This document shows positions 51,281 to 63,200 of a DNA stretch of 64,000 nucleotides, in pieces (the stretch's first letter is position 1; each line of letters starts with the position of its first letter). Made by a program: the position numbers and the translations under genes. The notes below the pieces were generated by a model. It made no database searches, was not told where the DNA came from, and saw only the letters and a program-made list of their open reading frames with translations. Source of the DNA: G016756615 sp050958605 (GTDB lineage Bacteria > Pseudomonadota > Alphaproteobacteria > Rhizobiales > Rhizobiaceae); the NCBI RefSeq assembly GCF_050958605.1, contig NZ_JBJHDO010000010.1:1-64000 (forward strand), in the 5' to 3' direction.

Positions 51281-54200
51281 ATGATGGAATTGGACTCGTT
51301 TTCAGGCGTGGGCGGTTCTGCGGACGATCAGCCGACAACAGTGGTGGATCTCGTTCAAAGCGCCGGCATGGGCTCGCGCGGCCTGCAGCGTTCGTCCGAG
51401 TTCACGGTCTCCATTCCCGAAGCCGGACAGCATGACTTGGTGATCAAGTTCGCCAATGGCTGGAAGCAGGAGCGCACCGCGATCCTCGAAATAGCCGGCC
51501 TCGGGGCGAGCGAGCTGAAATTCCCTTCCACGGGCTCGTGGAGCAGTTGGGAGACCAAGCTGTTCACCGTCGATCTGCCCGCAGGCGAGGTCGTGCTTTC
51601 CATCGTCAACGTGAACGAGGCTGGCCCGGACATTGCCGATGTGCATCTCAATACGCGTAGCGCTCTGTCCCGCGGTCTTGCGATAGGCGACGACGCGATC
51701 ACCGCCATGAGCACGGCGGGCATCGCCGCCTTGGCGCTCGCCCTTAAAATGGACGAAGTCCATTCGAAGCAGGAGCCGGAGCCGGACGCCAATGAAAGTC
51801 GCGCGGTCTCGGAAGAGCTTTCCTCTCCTGAAACCGACCAGGACGCCCCCCGATACGTTCAGAATCAGAACGCGACTTCAACCTCGGCAGAAGGCTTGTC
51901 GGAAGACCCCAACCTGTATCCGGGAAGCTCGTCTCCCATCGTCGCGCGTACAGCTACGAATTCCCCCGATTCCTCGTCGATGGCGTTCGCGAGGATGGCG
52001 AATCCGGAAATTCCCGATCTCGACTTCGCGCCCCGCAGCGGAATGCAGCGCGGCTTCGGAGCCCCGTCCGAAGATGGAGGGTTCCAGCCGATGCAGCTCG
52101 GATCCGATGCCGGCACGGATGGCACTTCTGACGGTACGCAGACGCCGCCGAACATGATTGCTCCCGAGGGGCCGGGCGGTATCGACCCAGATACGAATGC
52201 GCCGGCCGTCGATGGAGCAAACGCGGGATTCCAGCCGATGCGGCTCGAGGCCGAACTTGCGACGCGCGGCAATTCCGGCGGCACCCAGACGACGACGCCC
52301 AACATCATAACCGCCGGCAATCCGGGCAACACCGCAACCGACAACGCCAATGCCGACGCAGCGAGCGGTGACGCCTATGTCGATTTTGCCGGCGTCGGCA
52401 GCAATTTCAACAGTGGATCGGGCGAATATATCGAATGGACCTTCGAAGTCCCCGAGGCCGGCGTTTACGACCTGGCTTTCGGCTACGCCTTCAATTCCAG
52501 CGCGACCGCCGACCGTCCGATGAATCTGAAGGTGAACGGGCAACTCTGGGACCGCCTGTTCGAGATGCCCGCGACCGCGTCGAACACGACCTATTCCGAA
52601 GCTCTTACCAGGGTAACGCTCCAGGAAGGCGTGAACACGGTGCGGCTCACGGCAACCGGCTTTAGCGGCGCTAATCTCGACTATCTCGACGTGCGTCCAG
52701 CCGATCCCGGCCGCATCGTCATCCAAGCCGAGAGTCTCCTGCCAGCGGCGACCCCGAATGTGGGAACCACCGTCAACCGTCCGATTACGCTGCCTTACCT
52801 TGAATCCAATTCGGCGTCCGAGCAGTTCCGCGCGGGCGCCGAGGGCGATTCCTATCTCGACTGGGGAAGCGCTGCCAACCTTGTCACGATACCCGTCACC
52901 GCGGCCGTCGCCGGCACGTATGAGATCGTGATCACCTATGCCAACGGAGCCGCGGCGGCGCGCAACCTGCAACTGCTGGCGTCGGACGACCAACTGCTCG
53001 GGACGTTCAATTTTTCGCCGACGGCGGCGCTGCCGGCCTATTTCGACGACTACCTCGACATCCCTGCAAATCTCCGCCCGACGGACGGATCCGACGCCGG
53101 CACGGTTCCGGATCCGACCGGCTGGGAAAGCTGGCGCAAGGAGAAGCTGTCGGTCAACGTCCATCTCGAAGCCGGTGCCAATCTGTTCAAGCTCTCCGGT
53201 ACCAACGGTCCGAACATCGACAAGATCGAATTCGTTCTCGTCGACGCCGACAACAACGCGCCGGAGGCCGAAGCTTTCATGATGGCGGCAACCGAGGACA
53301 CGACAATCGTCATCGACGTGGCCGATCATATCGGTGACATCGATGGCGATGCATTGACCGTGCTGGCGGAAGTGCCTCTCAGCCAAGGCACGGTCAGCGT
53401 CAGCGGCACGGTGATCACCTTCATCCCCGCCGCCCATTTCAACGGCGAAGCCACCATCTCCTACACCGTTCGGGATCCGAGCGGCCTGGCGAGCACGGCA
53501 AACATCACGGTCACGGTTGCCGCCGTGAACGATGCTCCTGCTATCGCCGGTGTCCTGGAGGACGCAACCGTGTCCGCCGAGGGCGGCTCGATCGACCTGT
53601 CGGTTCTCACCAAGGCCGATGCCGACGGCGATGCGACCACATTCGGAATCAGACTTGCAGGCGGAGGCGCGTTGCCCGCCGGCATCACCGTGTCCGGCGC
53701 AGCCATCCTGGTGGATTCCTCGGTCGCGGCTGGCGAATACGAGATCGAGGTCTTTGCCAGCGACGGCGCGCTCGAATCCTCTCCCATCTCCTTCACGCTG
53801 ACCAAGCCGGAAGCCGGGCCAGAACCCGAACCCTTCGACGCGATCGTACTTCAGGCGGAGGACGGCGTCCTCACGGTCCTGGATAGTGACAGCAACACCA
53901 ACGACACTGTCGTCCGGGATCCGTCGAATCCGGAAGCCGGCAATCTCAACCTGCCGAATAATCTGCGGCCGGGCTTCACCGGTACCGGCTATCTGGATTT
54001 TGGCGACACGCCGGGCGACAAGGTGACTCTCAGCTTCACCGTTCCTGCCGGAACCTACGACATCCACATCCGCTACGCGTCGAACACCGCGCGGCCCCTG
54101 GCGTTCTCCCTGGATGGCGCGAGCGCCGTGAACCTTCCCTTTGCGAGCACCGATCCCGATGGTGCCGGCCCGCAGGAAGGCTTCAACAATTGGCTCATCC

Positions 54201-57200
54201 AGAAGACGACGGTCACCGTCGCGGCCGGAAACCATACGATTTCGCTCGCCATACCGGCCGGCGCGAACACCGGTCCCAATCTCGACGCCATCGCCATAAC
54301 CGCGCCCGGCGAAGTCCCCTCCTTCTTCGTGCCGGTCTTCACCGGTCCCGCCACGGCGAGCTTCGCCGAGAACGGCGTCGGTGCCGTGCTCGACATCGAG
54401 GCCACCGACGGTGACGGAGCGGCTCTTACCTACGCGCTGAGCGGCAATGGCGCCGATGATGCGCTGTTCGATATCGATCCCGTGACAGGTATTCTCACCT
54501 TCAAGGCGTCGCCCGACTTCGAGACGGGCGGCGACAACGCCTATTCCGTCGAGGTCACTGCCACGGACGGCGTGTCGAGGGTGATGCAGACCGTCACGAT
54601 CACCGTCACCGACGTCAACGAGGCGCCGACCTCCGTCACCGTCGACGGCATGCTCACTCTCGCCGAAGATGCGGCGGCAGGCACCGTGGTCGGCAGCGTG
54701 TCCGGCGTCGATCCCGATGCGGGCGATACGCTGACCTTCACGGTCGACGACCCGCGCTTCACGGTCAACGCCAGCGGCGAAATCGTGGTCGCGGAAGGCG
54801 CGCAGTTCGACTTCGAAACGGAGCCCGGCATCTCTCTCACCGTCACCGCGACGGACGGGAGCGGGCTCACCAAGACCCATGACGTAACGCTCGGCGTCAC
54901 CAATGTCGACGAACAGGTGGGGCCACTCAACGTGACCTTCAGCCCGGCCGGGCTCACCTCCTACAGCCCGCAGGATGTCGGGACGGGAGCATCGATTTCC
55001 GATGAAGGTGGCACGCTCAATCTGAACGGCAATCTGTGGAAGCGTGCGGCACTCGGTCAAGACTACACGATCACAGCCGACACCAAGCTGGTGTTCACCT
55101 ACACGATCGGCCAGTTTCTTCCCGAGATCGTCGCGATCGGCTTCGACGACGACAATTCGCCCTTCGAGAGCACCGACAGGTCGGTCTATCAAATCGCGGG
55201 TACGGAGACGCAGCCGGCTTTCGTCGATCTTCGCGGCGGCGCTTCCGGCGCCCCCGGCACGACGGCGACGATCGTGATCGATCTTTCCGCGCACGCCGGC
55301 AAGACGATATCCTCGCTGGTCTTCATCGCGGACGACGACTCGCCGGGCAACGGCATAGGCTCGGCAAGCTTCAGCAATGTCCAGCTCACCGAGACGCCCA
55401 CCGAGGTGGAGAACGTCGCGCCGGACATCGTCGGCGGCGGCATAGCCGATCTCATGGTCGACGAGCGTAGCAGCGTCGAGATCGACCTCCCCTTCGTCGA
55501 TGCCAATGGTGACGAGCTCACTTATACCTTCGCTGTGACGGATTCGCTCGGCAATCCCGTTTCCGGCTTCGAGGCCTTGAGCGTGGAAGGCGGCGTCTTG
55601 GCCGGGCAGATCAACGCAGCGCCGAGCGATGTCCCTTATGTCGTGACCATCACCGCCGACGATGGCAAGGGCGGCACGACCAGCCTGAGCTTCGATCTGA
55701 CGGTCCAGAACGTCAACGAAGCGCCAGTCATCGACGCTGGTGTGGCCTTCGAGCCCTATTTCGGCAAGATCGGCACCGAGATCCCAGGCATCGACCTGAA
55801 CCTGTTCAAGGATGCCTTCTCGGATCCCGATGGCGATGCACTGACCTTCACGGTCGAAGGCCTGCCGGCGGGACTGCAGCTCAACAGCGAGGGTGTGATC
55901 GTCGGCACGCCGACTGAAGCCGGCACCGGTTCCTTCAAGGTCGTCGCGACCGATCCCGAAGGCCTGCGGACCGAGCTGGTGATCCAGCTAGAGATCGAGG
56001 GGGCGGGCGTCGGCGATATCACGGTCATCGAGGCCGAGCACTTCACCGGCCTTTCCTCCGCGACCAACTTCTACCTCGCGGCGACCGCCGGCGCCTCGGG
56101 CAACCAGATTATCCGCACCGATGCCAACGAGGCGGGCGCCATCTCGACCAACCTCGCCCAGAATGGGCTGACCGAAGGTTGGTACGAGGTCTCGGTCACC
56201 GTCTATGACGAGACCGACGGCACCGCGCATTTTTCGCTCCAGATCGGCGATACGCTCCTTGCCGACAATGTGAGCTTCTCCGAAGGCACGTTCGACAACA
56301 GCCTGCCGAGGGGCAATGCCGGCCAAGCAGGCAATCTCAAGACCATCACCTTCACGACGCCCGTCTTCGTCGACGCCACGACGATCGCACTGCTCACCGG
56401 CCAGGCCGACGCGGGCGAAAACCTGCGCATCGACAAGCTGTCCTTCACACGGGTCGCCGCGCCCGAGCTTCCGCCATCGGCCGTGGCACTCAGCCCTGCC
56501 GCGATCGACGAGAACGTCGTCGCCGGCGTGATCGGCACGCTGTCGGCAAACGATCCGGATGGGGACGAGTCCGCCCTGGTCTACACGACGACCGATGCGC
56601 GCTTCACCATCGTCGGCAATGAATTGCGCCTCGCCGACGGGGTCAGCCTCGATCACGAGGCCGGCGAAACGGTGACGGTCGCGATCACCGCGACGGATGC
56701 ACAGGGCCTCTCGACAACCACCGACATCCAGGTGACCGTCGGCGATGTCAACGAGGCGCCGGTGCTCGCTCCTGGCGCGGCCATCGAAGACGTCACGCTG
56801 ACCCAAGGCGTATCGCAGACGATCGATCTTGCGACTGCACTCGGCGCCACGGATCCAGATGCCGGCGATGCCGTAACCTATCAGGCGAGCCTCGTTGGCG
56901 GCGGCCAGTTGCCTGCCGGCATCTCGCTGATCGGTTCGTCGCTGCAGATCGGCGACACGGTCGCACCGGGCACCTATGAGATCGAGATCTTCGCGTCCGA
57001 CGGCGATCTGGACTCGGAATCCGTCTCCTTCACGGTGACCGTCGGGGAAGAGGGCGAGCCGGAGCCGTTCCTGCTGACGATCCAGGCCGAGACGGGGGCT
57101 CTCACCGTCCTCGACACCGACGCCAACACCAACGACACCACCATCCGCGACCCCAGCAATCCGGAGACCGGAAACAATCCGCAACTGGTCGACGGGCTGC

Positions 57201-60200
57201 GCCCAGGCTTTACCGGCTCGGGCTATGTCGACTTCGGCGATACCGTCGGCGACAAGGCCACCTACACGTTCGACGTTCCGGCCGCGGGGACCTACACCGT
57301 CAATGTCCGCTACGCCAGCAACGGCGCGCGTCCTCTCGACCTTTCCGTCAATGGCGGCGCAGTGCAGCAGCTTCCCTTCGTGGAGACCGGCACCAGCGTC
57401 GCCGGTCCCGATGAGGGATTCAACAATTGGGGTATCCAGACCTTCACGGTCGTCCTGCAGGCCGGTACCAACACCTTGTCGCTGGCCATTCCGGCGGGCT
57501 TCACCTCCGGGCCCAATCTGGACTCCCTGGAGATCGTCGGAGGAGGGGTGGCGCCCGACACTTCGGCCGACGCGGACGAGCAGCCGCTCTTCCTCAGCGG
57601 ACCGGATGGTCCGTTGTCGGGCGCGGCCAAGGATTCGATCAATTTCCAACTCGCAGGCATCGATTCGGATATCGTCAAGGTCGAGTTGAGCTTCGACGGA
57701 GGGGCGACCCGCGTCGAGGTCTTCCCGGACGCCGACGGCGATTTCACGGTCGACGGCACCGCGCTGAATGCTGGCGACTACGTGGTCACCGCCTTTGTGA
57801 CCGATGGCGCCGGCAACGTCGCCAGCAAGACCATGGACATCACGGTCGCCGGGTCAGCAGAACCTTTCTCGGTGACGATCGAGGGCGAAACCTTCTCCGC
57901 GACAGACTCCGAAGCGACGCCCGACACGGTGGCGCGTACGCCGGCAAATCCGGAACCGCAGGCGACCCCGACCAACAGCGGTCCCGGCCTCACCTTCGAT
58001 GCCAGCGGCTTGCGGCCGGGCTATGAAGGCACCGGCTACATGGATATGGGCAACGATATCGGCGACAAGGCGTCGTTCACGATCGATGCTCCCGAAGCCG
58101 GCACCTACCAGCTCACGATCCGCTACGCCAATGGCGGCACGACGGACCGCCCGATGACGCTGACGGTCGGATCCACGACCCAGACGATAGCCTTCGCATC
58201 GACCGCACCGGTCGGCGCAACGACCGATGTCGCCTGGTCGACCTGGGGCGAGTTCACCATCGACATCGAACTCGCGGCCGGCACCAACACGATCTCGTTC
58301 ACCAATACGATCGCCAATGGCCCCAACATCGACAACGTCACGGTCAGCCGCGATGGGATCGACCCGGTCGACCCGCGCGAGCAGATCCGCTTCGAGGAGG
58401 TCGTCAAGATCAATTTCCAGCCGCCTGCCAGCCAGTCTACGCAAGGATTGCCGGCGGGCTACCAGACTCCGGACGGCTATCTCGCCGATGTCGGTCTCGG
58501 CTATGGCGAACGCGGCAATGGCTTCAGCTACGGCTGGGTGACCGAGGAGAGCGTCGCCGACGGCACGGCCAACGGCACCATCGCGGCGGCGCAGCCCGCC
58601 AATGCCCACTGGTACAAGAACACCGTTTCGGGCGCATCGGACCTGCAGAAAACCTATGCCCATTTCGAATATCCCGGCGGCGGCGTCTCGCGGGCCTGGG
58701 AACTCGGCCTGGAGGACGGCACCTACCAGGTGACGCTTTCGATCGGCGACACGGCAGGGGCCTTCGACAGCCTCTATGCCATCAATGTCGAAGGCCAGAA
58801 ATTCATGCCCAACTGGGTTCCGGCCAACGAACCGACCGATAACACCAATGGCGGCGGCTTCCGGTCGACACTGGTCACCGGCATCGTCACGGTCACGGAC
58901 GGCAGGCTGACCATCGACTCAATCGGCGGCACCAATACCGAAATCCAGTATCTCGAAGTCGAGAAGATCGAGGATCTGACGCCGGGCGACGGTCGCACCG
59001 CAGACCAGGATTATTCCTACTTCGTGGCGCCGGTGGCCGATACGCTCGAAGGCCAAGTGTCGATAGCGCTCGGCCCCAACGGGGAACTGCCCGTCGGCAT
59101 CGATCCGACTGCCATGTTCGTCATCGGCGTCACCGTCCAGGCGGACGGGAATCGCGGACCGAACATCGCGCATACCGAGAACATCAAGCTGGTCGAGACG
59201 CTGACCGGCATCGAAGTCGAGATCGACGTCCAGATAAGCGGCGGCGCGGATTCGCTCACGATCCGGCCGCTCCAGCCGCTGAAGGAGAATACGAGCTACA
59301 CGCTGAAGGTCCAGGACGTCATGGATCTCGGCTCCATCACCGATCCGGACGCGCCGCTTCGGCAGATGCAGGACCTCACCACGACCTTCGTCACGGGCGA
59401 GGCGCCGGAGGACGTAGCGCGCGAGGTCGCCTTCACGACCGATGTCCTGCTCAACGGCTTTGCCGATGGCGCCGGCGGCTACACCTCGATCGAGTTCGGC
59501 CCGGACGGCAAGCTCTACGTCGCGACGATCACCGGCGAGATCCATCGCTGGAACGTCAATCCGGACGGCACGATCGACAAGAACTCGCAGGAGACCGTCG
59601 CGCTCGACTATCTCGACGCGGGCGGCGGCGAACGCCGCGGCATCGTCGGCTTCGTCTTCGATCCCAACGATCCCAACACGATCTGGATCACCGACAACGC
59701 TCCAATTCCGCGCGAGCAGAAAGCCTTCGACACGCCGGAATTCTCCGGGCGCGTCAGCAAGATCACGCTCGGGGCGGGTGGTTCGCTCGAGGACGCCACG
59801 GCGGAAACCTATATACGCGGCCTGCCGCGGTCCGGCGCCGACCACCTGTCGAACAGCCTGGAGTTCCGGAGGAACCCTGACTTCGGGGAGCCGGGAGAGC
59901 CCGAATATCTGCTCTACATGAGCCAAGGTTCCAATTCGGCCGCCGGCGCGCCGGACGGCGCTTGGGGCAACCGGCCCGAACGCCTGCTCAATGCCGCGAT
60001 CCTCGAGATCGACCCGACCCGTGAACCACCGGCCGGCGGCTTCAACGTGCAGACCGAGCCGATCTCGACACCCACGACGCAGAACCCGGCCTCGGCCTTC
60101 AACGAGGATGGAACCTATCCAGGCTTCTACAACCCGTATGGCGAAGACGCGGTGCTCAAGATCTACGCGACGGGTGTCCGAAACGCCTACGATCTGGTCT

Positions 60201-63200
60201 GGCACTCCAACGGCCATCTCTACGTGCCGACCAACGGCACCGCCTCGGGCGGCAAAACGCCGAACGATCCGACGCAGCCCGGTCTCGACACGGTGATCGC
60301 CAACTCGCCGAAGCAGTACGACTATTTCTTCAACATCGACGAGGGCGGCTATTACGGCCATCCGAACGTGCTGCGCGACGAGTATATCCTGAATGGCGGC
60401 AACCCGACCTCCGGCCTCGATCCGAACGAGGTCGTCGGCGGCAATGACGGCAATCCGGGAACCGACGGCTACCAGGTCGGTGTGGATCCGGATCCGGATT
60501 ACGACCTCGATGGGGTCTACAATCTCGGCTACAACCGGTCGCCGAACGGCGCGATCGAATATACCGGCAATGCGTTCGGGTCGAACCTGAAGGGGGCGAT
60601 CCTCTTCGCCCAGTTCTCGACCGGCGACAATGTGCGCATGATCCGCGTCGACGCGAACGGCAACATCATCGGCGACGATGTGCTGCGCCGTCCGGACGGC
60701 TCGGTGATCAACAACTACATCGATCCGCTCGACATCATCCAGAACCCGGTGACAGGCCAGCTCTACCTGATGACGCTGAACCGCGGCACGGGCGCCAGCC
60801 AGCTCATCCTGCTGACGCCTGCGCCTGGCGGCGTGACGGAGGACGTCACGGCGAACGAGGGCGGCGATCTCGCGCTGGTCGCCTTCGACGTTTCCGATCC
60901 GGCCGCGGCGGTCTTCCAGATCAACGGGCTGGACGATGATATCACGGCCATCCGCGTCCGCTTCAACAACGGCCCGGAGACGACCGTCACGCTCGATGCC
61001 CAGAACCGCTTCACGATCGACATCTCCAACCTGACCGGCCCCGTCACGGCGACCATCCGCGTCACCGACGACGACCTCAACGAGGCGACCACCTCGGCGA
61101 CCTTCACGCCGGGCGAAGAGCCGGAGGAATACGTCACGCTCGTGACTATCCAGGCGGAGGACAAGACGCCTGGCGATGGCACGGCGGTCACCGTCCCGAC
61201 CGGTTCGGCCGCGCAGATCCAGATCCGCGACGCCGGCAATCTCGAAACCGGAACCGGCCCCGGCTATGTGAACGGCCTGCGTCCCGGCGCCGTCGGCCTC
61301 GACGGCAATACCGACAATACCGACGGCACGCCGGGCGGCTATGCCGATTTCGGCTCGACCAATGCCGATTACCTGACCTTCACCTTCGACGTGCCATCCG
61401 GCAGTGCCGGCTCGGCGATCCTGCGCTTCCGCTATGCCAACGGTGCAACCACCGATCGGCCCCTGCAGCTCGAGGTGAACGGCACGATCGTCAACGTGCA
61501 GTCGTTCCTGCCGACCTCGCCCGGCGCGACCGTCGACGGCTGGACCGTCTGGGCGACGGTGGAGATTCCGGTCTCGCTCGTGGCCGGCCAGAACACGGTC
61601 ACGCTGCGTTCGGTCAACGCGACGGGTCCGAATATCGACCAACTCGAAGTCCTCGTGCCCAACGAGTCGGATCCCGGCACGCCCAATGATGGAGAGGCGG
61701 TGATCGACGGCGTGACCTACGTCCTCTACGAGGCCGAGAATGCCGCCTCGACCGGCGAGCCTGCCATCGTCAGCGAGGATCGTAACCAGTCGGGTGACTT
61801 CGTCGACTTCATCGGCCCGGACAGCGAGACTCTGACCTGGACCGTCGAAGTGTCCGAGGCCGGCGTCTACGGCATCGACATCCTCTACGCGCTGGCCTCC
61901 ACCAAGGCAGCGCGGCCAATGGGTCTGTCGGTCAACGGCAACCCTGTCGAGACCTTGCCCTTCGTGCCGAACAGCTCGGCGGCGGAGGACGTCTGGGGAC
62001 CGCAGTCGGCCACGTTGCAGCTCAATGCCGGGGTCAACACGATCACGATCACCGCCCCAGGAGGCGTGGCGCCGAATATCGACCTCCTGCGCATCACCAA
62101 GGAGCCGCTGTCGCCCTTCGAGCCGGACTACGTCGAAATCGACGGCAGCGGCCGCATCGAACTCGAGGCGCAGGATGGCTCCGCGCATATCGTCAACGGC
62201 AGCACGGTCGAGTTCTACTTCACCGTGGGTACCGATGGCGTCTACAAGATCGACGCGGCAGCCAACGCCAATGCGGCGAACGGCCAGGGGCTCACCTGGT
62301 TCCTCAACGGCGTCGAGGTCGACGAGAGCGACTTCCCAGGTGTCGGCCTGGCAGGGGAGGAATCCGTCTATCTGACGCTAGAGGCTGGTACCCAGTACCA
62401 GATCAAGATCGTGTCGGACGCTCCGGGAGCCGCAGGCATCGACTATCTCGACGTCAGCCCCGCTGCCGGCAATGCGAACGCCGACATCGCGGTGCAGAGC
62501 CTGGATCCCGCCTATCTCGACGACCGGCTGCATTTCAGCTTCCTGGAGAACCCGAGCGCGGTCGACCCGGATGCGCCGCCGCGGGACTTCAAGGACAGCG
62601 GGACCGTACGCATCAGCAATACCGGTACGGAGCCGCTCACCTTCACCGAGACCGAACTCAGTGGTCCCTTCGTGCTCGCCAACCCGGCGATCTTCGACGG
62701 GCTGACGCTGGCGCCCGGCCAGTCGATCGACGTGACGGTGCTGTTCAACCGCGCCGCCTACACGCCGCCGACCTCCAACGTCGACGCGACTTCGACGATC
62801 TTCACCGGGGAACTGACGCTCGTCACCAACGACGCGGACAGCCCGGTCATGACCGTCGATCTCGCCGGCTTCTGGCAGGCTCGCGACGAGGGCGGCCACG
62901 AGCCGAACGTCAACGAGATCTGGCGCATCTTCGGCTTCGGCAACGTCATCGAGAACCTGACGACCCGCGGCGGTGGCGAGAACTCGGCGCTCAGCACCAA
63001 CGACGTCTTTGCCAAGACCGATCCGACCGAGGTGCTGTCGCCCTACTGGCGCATCGCCGACGGCCACACCAGCGCCAAGATGACCCAGCTCGCGGCCTTT
63101 CACGGCACGGGTGGCGCGACGATGGGCATCCACAATCCCGGCAACAAGGGCCAGGGGGTCACCTTCTGGAACCATGAGGGCACGGACAACCAGCGACTGC

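Noticed and set aside
51878..55294. 1138-codon open frame on the minus strand, antisense to the giant gene
   Set aside because: It is low-complexity, Arg/Asp/Gly-rich and has no domain. The plus frame holds coherent domains throughout, and GC-rich codon bias readily leaves stop-free antisense frames. The same holds for minus-strand frames at 55988-57649, 58919-62188 and 62378-63808.
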